A stretch of 64,000 bases of DNA from an uncultured Lachnospiraceae bacterium (GTDB lineage: Bacteria; Bacillota; Clostridia; Lachnospirales; Lachnospiraceae): the NCBI GenBank assembly GCA_934292725.1, contig CAKQXY010000003.1, positions 74,227 to 138,226 of the forward strand, read 5' to 3'. The notes beneath the pieces are model-generated. The model worked only from the letters and a program-made list of their open reading frames with translations, did not search any database and was not told the DNA's origin. Position numbers and translations under genes: made by a program. Every line of letters begins with the position of its first letter. Position 1 is the first letter of the stretch. Of this stretch, positions 1-8,946 are shown in pieces.

Positions 1-2
1 TG

Positions 3-989
3 CTTAATATAAAGGGAGAGGTTTTAGATGATGCTGCAAAATATTTTTCGATCTGCATGCAGTTTTCATTTCTGCCAGCGCTTTTTGTAATTATATCCTC
101 AATCTTTAAAAGCTACGGTTTCCCTCAGATTTCCGTCGGCATTTCTCTTGGTATGAATATATTAAATGCTGCACTTAATTATCTCGTTATTTTCCAACCA
201 TTTCCATTCTTTCTTAAAGGTGTATCGGGAATTGCATGGTGCAGCAATATAAGTCGTGGTGTTGCCCTTATCTGCATTATAATTTGTCTGTTTCGTCTTC
301 CGCTGCAGCTTGATTTTCACAAGATGCGGCCAAAGAGCTTATTAAAAATTAAGGAAATTCTGCGTGTTGGTCTTCCAGGCGGAATCAGCTCACTCTCCTA
401 CAATGTGTCACAGACTGTAACTACATCTGTTATTGCACTAGTTGGCGTATCCGCGATTTCAACTAAAATATATGTCTCCAATCTTGTTTTTTATGTTTAT
501 GTGCTTGGCCTTTCCCTTGGAATGTCAACATCACTTTTGATTGGATGGCTTTGCGGTGCCAAGAAATACGATCAGGCATATAAGCTGAATCTGCAGAATT
601 TAAAGGTCACGATTTTACTAAATGCTACGTTGTCGATTTTACTATTTCTATTTGGCCGTCCGCTTCTTTCTCTTTTTACAAAAGACCCTGACATTCTCAA
701 GGTTGGCTGTGCACTTTTGTTTTGGGATATTTTCGTTGAGATTTTCCGCGGTTTTAACCATATCGAAGAAAACTCTCTGCGCGGTGCCGGTGATGTAGTC
801 TTTCCAATGATTGTCTCTATCTGTTCCTGTTGGGCAATGAGCGTACTATTTTCTTACATACTAGGCGTAAAGCTCGGACTTGGACTGACAGGCTGTTGGA
901 TCGCCTTTGCCATGGATGAAGCCTTCCGCGGAATTAACTACTTCTTCCGTTGGAGATCAAAAAAATGGATGAAGAAGACAGTTGTTTGA
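3..989 (+). CDS. MATE family exporter, 5' end outside the window
   Basis: The frame is open from base 3 with no stop, so the gene begins left of the window and the ATG at 57 is internal. About 328 residues remain, roughly the last two thirds of a MATE transporter of about 450 residues. It is a series of hydrophobic helices with a basic cytosolic loop (KMRPKSLLKIKEI) before the second half, which opens with VGLPGG, as usual at the middle of MATE proteins. MATE proteins export drugs or metabolites in exchange for Na+ or H+ across the inner membrane; the substrate cannot be read here. It converges on an AraC-type gene 24 bp away with no obvious terminator. Family call is firm, function is not. 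Confidence 0.85.
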   Translation, partial: LNIKGEVLDDAAKYFSICMQFSFLPALFVIISSIFKSYGFPQISVGISLGMNILNAALNYLVIFQPFPFFLKGVSGIAWCSNISRGVALICIIICLFRLPLQLDFHKMRPKSLLKIKEILRVGLPGGISSLSYNVSQTVTTSVIALVGVSAISTKIYVSNLVFYVYVLGLSLGMSTSLLIGWLCGAKKYDQAYKLNLQNLKVTILLNATLSILLFLFGRPLLSLFTKDPDILKVGCALLFWDIFVEIFRGFNHIEENSLRGAGDVVFPMIVSICSCWAMSVLFSYILGVKLGLGLTGCWIAFAMDEAFRGINYFFRWRSKKWMKKTVV

Positions 990-1013
990 TTGCCACAAAA
1001 TGGGCCAAATTTT

Positions 1014-2015
1014 TCATAGCAAATTGTGTTGTGCGATTTCCTGTGTTTTGGCATAATCGGCTGGTGAAACACCTGTCTGCTTCTTAAAAACTTTACTGAA
1101 ATAGCTTTCATCAGCAAAGCCAACACATTCACTGACTTCCATTATACGCATGGAGGTCGTTGTGAGCAGCTGCTTTGCATGTGCGATACGAATATCTCGC
1201 AAATACCGAAATACCGTTTTTTTCATATTCTTTCGAAATAGACGGTTCAGATAATCAAAATTGATATCAAATTTTTCTTCTAAATAATCGCCCGTGAGCG
1301 GTTCCTTGTAGGCTTCATGCAGAAAGCTTTGCACCTCAAGAACCTTCTTATAGCCACGGGCGGTTATCATTTTATTTTCCTGCAATGCAAATGTCAGACT
1401 GGCGCGTGAAAGCTGAATTAAAAATGCCAAAAATTGAGCACCGCTTAAATCCTTATAATATTCCATATGATCTGAATTTGCCGATACCACTTGCTGAATT
1501 TGCTGAATCAGCGCTCCCCAGACTGTCTCATCCTGAATATGGCAATACTTAGGAATCATAAGCTGATGGCTCTTTTCATCAGGCGCTTCGCTTGAATCGC
1601 TCTGCATCGCTGCACAACGAAGCTGAAGCATTTGCTCATGCATTTTGGACTCGTCTATTTCGTCATCTATTTCATTATTTTCGCCTTCTTCCAACATTGG
1701 ATGAGTCATCAACTGAATCGTCTCGTGCTGAAAATGAATGTAATAATATTCGCAGTAAGTAATCTGTTTTCCTTCATGATACTTCTCTGGATCCAATAAA
1801 ATAAAATCGCCGGGGCGCAGATGATATGTAATTCCATCCTCTGCCAAATAAAGCTCTCCCTTTTGAATCAAGTACGCTATATATTCATGCGGTACACGCT
1901 TTTTATGCGCACACGGCGGTTTTAATATCCAATAATCAGCCAGATGTATCTGCGGTACAATTCTGCTGTCCATCACATAGTACATATTTTCACTCCATTC
2001 TGAATAATAATTCAT
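1014..2015 (-). CDS. AraC family transcriptional regulator
   Basis: A 333-residue protein with an N-terminal cupin-like sensor domain (residues about 20-100, including GDFILLDPEKYHEG, a typical AraC_binding core) and a C-terminal double helix-turn-helix (about 235-330; RDIRIAHAKQLL and later GFADESYFSKVFKKQTGVSP, the AraC signature). The middle contains an acidic insert (EEGENNEIDDEIDES). Such proteins usually sense a sugar or other small ligand and activate a nearby operon. No ligand can be assigned; the nearest candidates for control are the HD protein behind it on the same strand and the convergent MATE exporter. The gene starts 30 bp after the HD gene ends, so the two may be cotranscribed. 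Confidence 0.9.
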   Translation of the reverse strand: MNYYSEWSENMYYVMDSRIVPQIHLADYWILKPPCAHKKRVPHEYIAYLIQKGELYLAEDGITYHLRPGDFILLDPEKYHEGKQITYCEYYYIHFQHETIQLMTHPMLEEGENNEIDDEIDESKMHEQMLQLRCAAMQSDSSEAPDEKSHQLMIPKYCHIQDETVWGALIQQIQQVVSANSDHMEYYKDLSGAQFLAFLIQLSRASLTFALQENKMITARGYKKVLEVQSFLHEAYKEPLTGDYLEEKFDINFDYLNRLFRKNMKKTVFRYLRDIRIAHAKQLLTTTSMRIMEVSECVGFADESYFSKVFKKQTGVSPADYAKTQEIAQHNLL

Positions 2016-2045
2016 TATAATGCCAAAATGGAGGAAATGTCAATA

Positions 2046-2750
2046 TTAGCACAGCTTGCTTCCATTTGCGACAAGCTTAAAACGCCAGCCAAGTACCTCT
2101 GCCGCACGCCTGCACATCATCATTCGCTCTAAAAAGATTCCAAAATAATCCATTACAGTACACATAGAATCGTCTAATTCCAAGTTCATCTGAATGATTT
2201 TCTTTTCTGTTTTAAACTCCAGTGATGAATTTAAAACTGCGTAATTGACTCTGTCATGAATGTCAAAATTGGCTATAACTGGATTTTGTACTCTATTTCT
2301 GCGCACATCTGTCTTATCAGCAAGAATGAGTGCAGCCGACACAGGTTCAAGGGCGGTTCCCGTTTTTTCATCATGATGACCGATTGCAGTCGTGATCGTC
2401 AAACAATCTTTAAGCGGCATATTCAGCTGCTTTAAAATGGAGTACGCGAGTATTGCTCCGCTATGCGCATGATCCTGACGGTTGATACAATTTCCAATAT
2501 CATGCATATAGCCTGCGATTTTAGCAAGCTCAATCTCATGTTCATCTGATCCTGTCATTTTCAAAATCTCAGCCGCATGTTCTGCTACTTTTGCTGCATG
2601 CTTTTTCGAGTGCTCTGTATAACCCAAACACTTTAACACATTATTTCCCTGTTCAATCATTGCGTTTATTTCTTCATTTTTTAGGATTTCTTTATAAGTA
2701 ATTTGTTCTGATGTCTTCAATACATCTTTTTCTTTTAATTTCTCCGACAT
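2046..2750 (-). CDS. HD domain phosphohydrolase
   Basis: About 234 residues from the ATG at 2750, chosen because it follows a GGAAGG-type ribosome site; an in-frame ATG at 2789 has none. The HD signature is clear: GYMHDIGNC supplies the H-D pair, followed by QDHAHSG and GHHDEKTG, the metal-binding histidines of HDIG-type phosphohydrolases. These enzymes hydrolyse phosphate mono- or diesters, often nucleotides; without accessory domains the substrate is unknown. It lies upstream of the AraC-type gene on the same strand. It is divergent from the SGNH/beta-lactamase-like gene, with a 214-bp intergenic region between them. Confidence 0.8.
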   Translation of the reverse strand: MSEKLKEKDVLKTSEQITYKEILKNEEINAMIEQGNNVLKCLGYTEHSKKHAAKVAEHAAEILKMTGSDEHEIELAKIAGYMHDIGNCINRQDHAHSGAILAYSILKQLNMPLKDCLTITTAIGHHDEKTGTALEPVSAALILADKTDVRRNRVQNPVIANFDIHDRVNYAVLNSSLEFKTEKKIIQMNLELDDSMCTVMDYFGIFLERMMMCRRAAEVLGWRFKLVANGSKLC

Positions 2751-2911
2751 TGTTATTTTCTTGCCTTCCTTCTTCTTTTCTTGTTTCATGATAAATATTA
2801 TCGCTTATATCTGTCATCAGTCTATCTTTTTCTTGTAAAAAATGAGTAAAAAATTTTTGAGACAAAAATTTTTCCAATGAAAGAAATCTCCATTTTCTTA
2901 ACAAGATAATA

Positions 2912-2920
2912 TGGTATACT
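2912..2920 (+). promoter_or_regulatory. Extended -10 promoter of the SGNH hydrolase gene
   Basis: TGG followed by TATACT forms an extended -10 element (TGnTATACT) about 45 bp before the start codon at 2965. No convincing -35 hexamer lies at the right distance, which is normal for extended -10 promoters. Confidence 0.5.
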
Positions 2921-2964
2921 ATTATCAACATATACATAGCAACTTTTTAAATGGAGGTAACGAT

Positions 2965-4482
2965 ATGTCTGATTTTGATTCATGTAAAGAAACTCTCGAA
3001 GGAAAAAAGATCATTTTTCTTGGCAGTTCAGTCACCTATGGAGCCTGTGCCATGGGGCAATCATTTATCGAGGCTTTGGAAGAAAAAGATGGAATTATTG
3101 CCATAAAGGAAGCTGTCAGCGGAACACTTCTTGTTGATGAGGATGTTGCTGATGGCAAATCGTACATTGCCCGATTAGCGACAATTGATACAAACATAAA
3201 AGCAGATGCGTTTGTCTGCCAGCTGTCTACAAATGATGCCTCGCACAACAAGCCGCTTGGAATAATTTCTGATTCATATGCAAAGGAAAATTTTGATACT
3301 AAAACCATAGCAGGTGCTATTGAATTTATTATTGCATATGCCAAGCAGACATGGCATTGCCCTGTAATTTTTTACACTGGTACGAAATATGACAGTGATC
3401 TCTACAAAAAAATGGTTGAACTGCTGCTTTCCATACAAAAAAAATGGCAGATTGATGTGATTGATTTATGGAATGATATAGAAATGAATCAAGTTTCACC
3501 TGAAAATTACAAACGTTACATGTCTGACCCAATTCACCCATCAAGGGATGGCTATCGTGAATGGTGGCTTCCAAAATTTGAGGAAGGTATCGCGCTTGCT
3601 TTGACTAAAAAACATACAATTGACATCTCAAGTTTTGTTGAGAAAGCTAAGACTCTTGGCGTTCTTGGTGTAAAGGTTACTCAGCATAATGAGTTAAAAG
3701 CAGAGTGGCTAAGTGAAGGTGAATGCCGCAGAAATATTTATTCGGCAACAAAAAGTTTTACGTCTTGTGCAATGGGATTTGCCGTACAGGAAGGACTCAT
3801 TTCGCTTGATGAAAAGCTTACCGATGCATTCGCAGATGATATTCCAGAAAATCCAGATGAGAATCTGAAAAAAGCGACAGTCCGTGATCTTTTGACGATG
3901 TGTCTTGGACAGGAATCTGGTAATTTGATGGGAGAACAGAGGCCGCGCTATAAGGAAGATGATTGGGTTAAGATGGTTCTTTCTATTCCATTTGTCTATG
4001 AGCCTGGAACACATTTTGTCTACAATAATGTAGGTCCATATCTGGCAGGCATCCTTGTGCAGAGACGCTCTGGAACAGATCTTGTATCTTATCTTATGCC
4101 GCGACTTTTTAAACATCTTGAAATTAAACGACCAACCTGGGAAATTGATCCTCTTGGCAATACATTTGGTGCGGGCGGTCTGTTCCTTACTCTTTCTGAG
4201 CTTCACAAATTTGGTCTGTTCTATTTGAATAAAGGAAAATGGAATGGAAAACAGCTATTAAATGCTGCATGGATTGAGGAAAGCACAAAGCCATCGGACA
4301 CAGAACAGTATGGTTATCTATTCTGGCGCGGAAAATATAATTCCTATCGTGCCGATGGCAAATATTGTCAGCTTTCCATTGTACTGCCTGACGCAGATGC
4401 CGTTGTATCACTTGTCGCAGAATGCCGCAATGGAGAAGAACTGACGCAGGCAATAAATGATCTTATCTGCGCACAATTGTAA
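2965..4482 (+). CDS. SGNH esterase / serine beta-lactamase-like fusion protein
   Basis: A 505-residue two-domain protein. The ATG at 2965 is chosen for a GGAGGT site at 2953-2958; an earlier in-frame start has none. Residues 1-215 are an SGNH/GDSL hydrolase: block I GSSVTYG (probable nucleophile Ser22), STND at 88-91 and DPIHP at 188-192 (Asp188/His191). Residues 230-505 look like a class C beta-lactamase/DD-peptidase-like serine hydrolase: SATK at 260-263 and a YNN at 353-355. There is no signal peptide, so both domains appear cytoplasmic. SGNH domains usually deacylate sugars or lipids; the second domain in non-PBP relatives is often an esterase. The substrate is unknown. The fusion is unusual and no inserted stop or frameshift separates the halves. 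The gene runs almost into the convergent rlmH (5-bp gap). Confidence 0.8.
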   Translation: MSDFDSCKETLEGKKIIFLGSSVTYGACAMGQSFIEALEEKDGIIAIKEAVSGTLLVDEDVADGKSYIARLATIDTNIKADAFVCQLSTNDASHNKPLGIISDSYAKENFDTKTIAGAIEFIIAYAKQTWHCPVIFYTGTKYDSDLYKKMVELLLSIQKKWQIDVIDLWNDIEMNQVSPENYKRYMSDPIHPSRDGYREWWLPKFEEGIALALTKKHTIDISSFVEKAKTLGVLGVKVTQHNELKAEWLSEGECRRNIYSATKSFTSCAMGFAVQEGLISLDEKLTDAFADDIPENPDENLKKATVRDLLTMCLGQESGNLMGEQRPRYKEDDWVKMVLSIPFVYEPGTHFVYNNVGPYLAGILVQRRSGTDLVSYLMPRLFKHLEIKRPTWEIDPLGNTFGAGGLFLTLSELHKFGLFYLNKGKWNGKQLLNAAWIEESTKPSDTEQYGYLFWRGKYNSYRADGKYCQLSIVLPDADAVVSLVAECRNGEELTQAINDLICAQL

Positions 4483-4487
4483 TTCTG

Positions 4488-4967
4488 TTACTTATGATAC
4501 GGCTCATTTTTCTGAATGCGAAAGCAGCGATAAATTTGCTCTAATAAAATCACACGCATCATTTGATGTGGAAATGTCAGTGCCGAGAAGCTTAGCTTCT
4601 CATCGGCACGGGCAAGTACCTTTTTACTAAGGCCAAGGGAGCCTCCAATCACAAAAACAAGATGTGACCGCCCTGTCACTGTAAGTTTTTCTAAATGCTT
4701 TGATAATGCAACTGAATCATACTGCTTTCCATCAATAGCTAACGCGATCACATATCCATCCTTCGGACATCGGGCAAGCAGGCGATCACCTTCTTTATCT
4801 TTGATCTGTTCACAGAAAAGATCACTTGCCTGATCCGGAGTCTTCTCATCTTCAACCTCGACAAGTTCAAGCTTCGTGTACAGTCCAAGTCGCTTTGAAT
4901 ATTCAGCAATGGCCTGCTTCCAGTAGCTTTCCTTTAATTTTCCAACGGTTAATATCGTAATTTTCAA
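4488..4967 (-). CDS. rlmH: 23S rRNA (pseudouridine1915-N3)-methyltransferase RlmH
   Basis: At 159 residues it has the family's standard length. It starts KITILTVGKLKE, has the SPOUT SAM-binding loop FVIGGSLGLS (about residues 105-115) and ends with the family's tail, PHQMMRVILLEQIYR then a terminal YHK. RlmH methylates pseudouridine 1915 in helix 69 of 23S rRNA in the assembled 70S ribosome. It is the last gene of the minus-strand run that begins with yqfC at 13735, 42 bp behind the cyclo-ligase gene. Confidence 0.97.
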   Translation of the reverse strand: MKITILTVGKLKESYWKQAIAEYSKRLGLYTKLELVEVEDEKTPDQASDLFCEQIKDKEGDRLLARCPKDGYVIALAIDGKQYDSVALSKHLEKLTVTGRSHLVFVIGGSLGLSKKVLARADEKLSFSALTFPHQMMRVILLEQIYRCFRIQKNEPYHK

Positions 4968-5009
4968 CTTCTGTACCTTTCTTTCATGTTTTAATTGATA
5001 ACCATGTTT

Positions 5010-5606
5010 TTAATTTGGTCTGCATTCTGCCTCATAGCATTCTTTCTGCGTCACAACAAAATCAAGTCGTCTGTCATGTGCTTCGTTTGGAATTGCCTCA
5101 CAAAGCTGTTCCTCAAATGCATATCCAAATGTAACGGCTTTAGGATACATTTGCAGGTAGCGATCATAGTAACCGCCGCCGTAACCCATGCGCAGCCCAT
5201 CACGTGTGAATGCACAGCCTGGTACAAGAATCAAGCTAGTTTCATCTGGCTGAACAATTGGACAATCCTCTCTAGGCTCTAAAATTCCATATGCCCCTTT
5301 TACACAATCATCTAATGACATAATACGGCAAAACACCATCTTGCCGCTTCCCTTCTCTCCATCCAAAAGGACTACCCTTGGAACAGCAACACATTTTTGT
5401 TCAGCAAGTGCCTGCTCAATGACAGGCATTGTATCTGCCTCGCTGCGATATGCCATATAAGCAAAAATCATGCTGGCATTTTTGTAAGCTTTCGTTTCAA
5501 ATAAATTTTTCGCGATCTGCGCGGATTTTTCCTGTCTATTCGTAATCTCAGCACGCCTTTTTAACGCAGATTTGCGAAACAAACGTTTCTCTTCTTCTAT
5601 TGTCAT
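5010..5606 (-). CDS. 5-formyltetrahydrofolate cyclo-ligase
   Basis: 198 residues from the ATG at 5606, chosen for an AGGAG site six bases upstream. It begins IEEEKRLFRKSALKRR, the usual basic N-terminus of the family, and contains the ATP-binding signature MGYGGGYYDRYL and LVPGCAFTRDGLRMG. The enzyme converts 5-formyl-THF to 5,10-methenyl-THF with ATP, returning stored formylfolate to the one-carbon pool. It begins 15 bp after the COG2509 flavoprotein gene ends, so the two are probably translated from one mRNA. Confidence 0.95.
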   Translation of the reverse strand: MTIEEEKRLFRKSALKRRAEITNRQEKSAQIAKNLFETKAYKNASMIFAYMAYRSEADTMPVIEQALAEQKCVAVPRVVLLDGEKGSGKMVFCRIMSLDDCVKGAYGILEPREDCPIVQPDETSLILVPGCAFTRDGLRMGYGGGYYDRYLQMYPKAVTFGYAFEEQLCEAIPNEAHDRRLDFVVTQKECYEAECRPN

Positions 5607-5620
5607 ATGAAGCTCCTTCT

Positions 5621-7204
5621 TCACGGACAGAAACGCGCCGCAATCCACTCTGCTGCACGAATGCCATCCATCGCTGCTGATGTGATGCCGCCTGCATAGC
5701 CTGCGCCTTCACCACATGGATATAGTCCACGCACATTGCTCTCTCCATTTTCATCACGTACCATGCGAAGCGGTGATGAGGTGCGGCTCTCCACACCAAG
5801 CAAAAGCGCATCCTCCCTTGCAAATCCATGAATTTTGCGATCAAATGCTGGAATAGCTTCGCAAAGTGCATCAGTAAGCGGCTTTGGAAGCACTTGATTT
5901 AAATCGGCAAATGCATATGCACCCTTTGTGCATGGCTTGACTTCTCCGAGTCCAGTTGAGATACGTCCTTCTTTAAAATCACCAAACAGCTGAAGCGGAA
6001 TTTTGCTGTTTCCTGCACGGTATGCTGCCTGCTCAAGGCTGCGCTGGAAGGCTACACCTCCCATATAAGACGCATCTGGAAAATCCTGCGGTGTAACAGT
6101 GACAATAAGCGCCGAATTTGCATTCTTGCTGTCACGCGCATGATAACTCATTCCGTTTACGGCAAGGCCGCCCTTCTCACTTGATGCATTGACTACAAAA
6201 CCGCCTGGACACATACAAAAACTGTACACACCACGACCGTTTTCTGCCTGATGCGTCAGCTTATAGCTGGCTGCGCCAAGTGACGAAACATGTGCGGCTC
6301 CATATTGTGAGAAATTGATCATCTCCTGTGGATGCTCAATACGCACACCTACAGCAAATGATTTTGGTTCCATATGAATATGCTTTCCAAGCATGGCAAA
6401 TGTATCGCGCGCACTATGTCCTGTCGCAAGGACAAGTGTCTCACATGCAATATACTCGGTCTGATTTACCCAGATTCCAACAAGTGCACCATCTCTTACA
6501 TCAAGATCTGTCATACAGCTGTCAAAACGTACTTCTCCGCCATACTCTAGGATGCTCTTTCTCATACTTACAATTACATTCTTTAACACATCAGTTCCAA
6601 TGTGAGGCTTTTGCTGATATAAAATTTCTTCTGGTGCACCATGCTCAACAAAAATTTCTAACACCTTGCGATTTCTCATAAGCTTATCTTTGACAAGTGT
6701 GTTCAACTTTCCATCTGAAAATGTACCTGCACCGCCTTCTCCAAATGAAACATTTGTCTTCTCATCAAGCTCTCCTGTTTCCCAGAAATGCTCAACTTTT
6801 TTAGAACGATTATCTACATCAGCACCTCTCTCCAAAAGAAGAGGACGGTATCCATGCTGTGCGAGCAGATAACCGCAGAAAAGTCCTGCCGGTCCTGTTC
6901 CTATGATTACAGGGCGATGTTTTTGCTGCAGTACTCCTTCCTTTGGAAATGTGTATGTCTGCCCGGAGGCAATTGTAATTGATGGATTATGCAGTTTTTT
7001 TACAATTGTCCGTTCATTGTCCACCTCTGCCTCGATAAGATAGACAAAGAAAAGCTCTGGCTTTTTTCTTGCATCAATAGACTGGCGCAGAATCTTCCAA
7101 CTCTTTAAATGACTGCGTGATATTTTCAGTTGCTTACATATTTTTTCTTCCAGCTCTTCTTTGCTGTGACCGCATGGAAGCTTTAATGAATTGATCTGTA
7201 TCAT
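5621..7204 (-). CDS. FAD-dependent dehydrogenase of the COG2509 family
   Basis: 527 residues. An N-terminal region of about 90 residues precedes the FAD-binding Rossmann motif GTGPAGLFCG at 102-111, and a second nucleotide-contact motif VLATGHSARDTF lies further on. The C-terminal YPCGEGAGYAGGITSAAMDG is the family's FAD-closing motif. The reaction of this widely conserved family is not established. The start codon overlaps the stop of the upstream HI0933-like flavoprotein (4 bp), so these two flavoproteins are translationally coupled, which suggests a shared redox or tRNA/cofactor-related role. Confidence 0.88.
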   Translation of the reverse strand: MIQINSLKLPCGHSKEELEEKICKQLKISRSHLKSWKILRQSIDARKKPELFFVYLIEAEVDNERTIVKKLHNPSITIASGQTYTFPKEGVLQQKHRPVIIGTGPAGLFCGYLLAQHGYRPLLLERGADVDNRSKKVEHFWETGELDEKTNVSFGEGGAGTFSDGKLNTLVKDKLMRNRKVLEIFVEHGAPEEILYQQKPHIGTDVLKNVIVSMRKSILEYGGEVRFDSCMTDLDVRDGALVGIWVNQTEYIACETLVLATGHSARDTFAMLGKHIHMEPKSFAVGVRIEHPQEMINFSQYGAAHVSSLGAASYKLTHQAENGRGVYSFCMCPGGFVVNASSEKGGLAVNGMSYHARDSKNANSALIVTVTPQDFPDASYMGGVAFQRSLEQAAYRAGNSKIPLQLFGDFKEGRISTGLGEVKPCTKGAYAFADLNQVLPKPLTDALCEAIPAFDRKIHGFAREDALLLGVESRTSSPLRMVRDENGESNVRGLYPCGEGAGYAGGITSAAMDGIRAAEWIAARFCP

Positions 7205-8442
7205 CTATTTTTCCTCTGTTTTCCAATTTTATTTGCCGCTGCTTTTCCGGCAATTGTGCCTGTTGCCCATGCCCAGTGCAAATTGTAACCGCCGCAGATA
7301 CCATCCACATCAAGGACCTCTCCTGTCAGATATAGCCCTGGCACATTCACGCATTCCATTGTTGACGGATCAATTTCTCTAAGGTCAACACCGCCGGCAC
7401 ATACCTGTGACTGACTGATTGGATTAGTTTTCGTAATTGTAATGCGGTATTCTTTTGCAAGTGCTGCAAGATTATCGCAGTCTGCCAGCCTCATTGGTCT
7501 GTCAATTGCAATTCTTGCCTTTTTGCAAAGTGCATGTACAAGCTTTGAGTTCCATAATCCGCACAGCTGTCCCTGTGCACTTCGTTCTGTAAAGCCTGCA
7601 CGCACACGAAGTTCTTCTAACAGCTCATTTTTTGTCATGGACGGCATAAAATCAATAATCGCTTCTGTCTTTTTCTTTTTTAATAATGAATATGATGCGT
7701 AGCGGCTAACCTGAAAGACTGGGATTCCAGAAATTCCATAATCTGTCAGCTGTACTTCTCCCTTATCCTTACTCATACACTTTCCATCAGAAAGAAGTGA
7801 CACAGCTGCCTGCACGCGCACACCGCTCCAAATCTTCCCAATCGGATCTTTTTCCTGAACAAGTGCCGTGAGTGCTGGAACTGTTGGCTGTACTTTTAAG
7901 CCAAGTGTACGGCAAAAATCTTGGGGATCGGTAAGCTTTCCTTCCTTCATTCCAGCAAGACTTCCTGCCGCAATTATCAATACACGGCTCTCAAAATGCT
8001 CTCCCTGTGACGTAACAGCTATAAATTCATTGTTTTTATTTTTTATCTGCTTAACTGGTGAATCTGTATGTATCACAATACCAAGCCGCTTTGCTTCCAT
8101 CAAAAGACATTCTGCAACTGATGCTGCCTGTCCAGATGACGGATAATAATAGCCATCGCGTTCACTTGGCCAAATACCAAGCTCCTTCAAATAGGTAATC
8201 GCCGCAGACGGCGGATACTGTGAAAGAACATCTTCTGCCTGGCCAATAAAAGCACTTCTATAACAGGAAAGTGCCATTTTTTCATTTGTATAATTACATT
8301 TTCCATTTCCTGTCGCCAGGATTTTTTTTGCCGGGCGATCCTGTGCCTCAAGAATATGCACCTCGCATCCGCCGCGGGCGGCATATATCGCAGCCGTCAA
8401 TCCTGACGCGCCCGCTCCAATGACAAGTACCTGTGTTTTCAT
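7201..8442 (-). CDS. HI0933/YhiN-like FAD-dependent oxidoreductase (COG2081)
   Basis: 413 residues from the ATG at 8442, preferred because AAAGGA lies eight bases upstream. The FAD Rossmann motif IGAGASGLTAAIYAARGG spans residues 8-25, followed by the family's KKILATGNGKCNYTN motif. The C-terminus has GEVLDVDGICGGYNL, closing the FAD site. HI0933-like proteins are soluble flavoproteins of unknown substrate. Its 5' end overlaps the preceding hypothetical gene by about 95 bp in another frame, and its stop overlaps the next flavoprotein by 4 bp. Confidence 0.9.
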   Translation of the reverse strand: MKTQVLVIGAGASGLTAAIYAARGGCEVHILEAQDRPAKKILATGNGKCNYTNEKMALSCYRSAFIGQAEDVLSQYPPSAAITYLKELGIWPSERDGYYYPSSGQAASVAECLLMEAKRLGIVIHTDSPVKQIKNKNNEFIAVTSQGEHFESRVLIIAAGSLAGMKEGKLTDPQDFCRTLGLKVQPTVPALTALVQEKDPIGKIWSGVRVQAAVSLLSDGKCMSKDKGEVQLTDYGISGIPVFQVSRYASYSLLKKKKTEAIIDFMPSMTKNELLEELRVRAGFTERSAQGQLCGLWNSKLVHALCKKARIAIDRPMRLADCDNLAALAKEYRITITKTNPISQSQVCAGGVDLREIDPSTMECVNVPGLYLTGEVLDVDGICGGYNLHWAWATGTIAGKAAANKIGKQRKNR

Positions 8443-8932
8443 TAAAGTTTTCCTTTCCATGTACAAATGTATTTTGACTAGTTACATATTTCCTAATCCT
8501 AAGTGTACACCAGTCCATCTCAATAAGCTCACACCTAATACATCCTCGTACATCATCTTTCTCTTCCATGTGAGACGGATCTGATAAAAAAAGACGAAGT
8601 TCCTCTTCATTCATCCCTTCCAAACGTATATCCCAATATGGTTCTACAAAAAGCAGCTGTCCTGTATCGACACTGTACTCTTCCAGAAAAATATCCATCT
8701 GTGCATTCACGCGCACCTCACTCTCTGATTTTGGAGGCAAACGTATTAAAATCTCTTTTTGTTCTTTCTCTGCCAACATATTTTTTGCTGCATGCCTTGT
8801 TATAAAAAAGCTTGTCTGCTCAATCATTAGAAAGAATGCCGCAACAGAAAGAAAACGAATTGCATACTTCACACAAATACTCCTTTTGCCAAGTTTTACT
8901 TTTATGTAAAGTATGGATTCGTTTTCATTCAT
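8348..8932 (-). CDS. Hypothetical membrane-anchored protein
   Basis: 194 residues, not recognised. A single hydrophobic segment (about residues 25-45, FLSVAAFFLMIEQTSFFI) near the N-terminus predicts a signal anchor with the rest outside the cytoplasm or in the forespore. The body is acidic with alternating strand-like pieces (ILIRLPPKSESEV, LFVEPYWDIRLEG). An AGGT lies six bases before the ATG. The last 32 codons overlap the HI0933-like gene in another frame and read as low-complexity Arg/Cys-rich sequence, so the true C-terminus may be about residue 160 with a frameshift. It sits between the flippase gene (14 bp) and the flavoprotein. Confidence 0.55.
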   Translation of the reverse strand: MNENESILYIKVKLGKRSICVKYAIRFLSVAAFFLMIEQTSFFITRHAAKNMLAEKEQKEILIRLPPKSESEVRVNAQMDIFLEEYSVDTGQLLFVEPYWDIRLEGMNEEELRLFLSDPSHMEEKDDVRGCIRCELIEMDWCTLRIRKYVTSQNTFVHGKENFNENTGTCHWSGRVRIDGCDICRPRRMRGAYS

Positions 8933-8946
8933 TTATACCTATAAAC

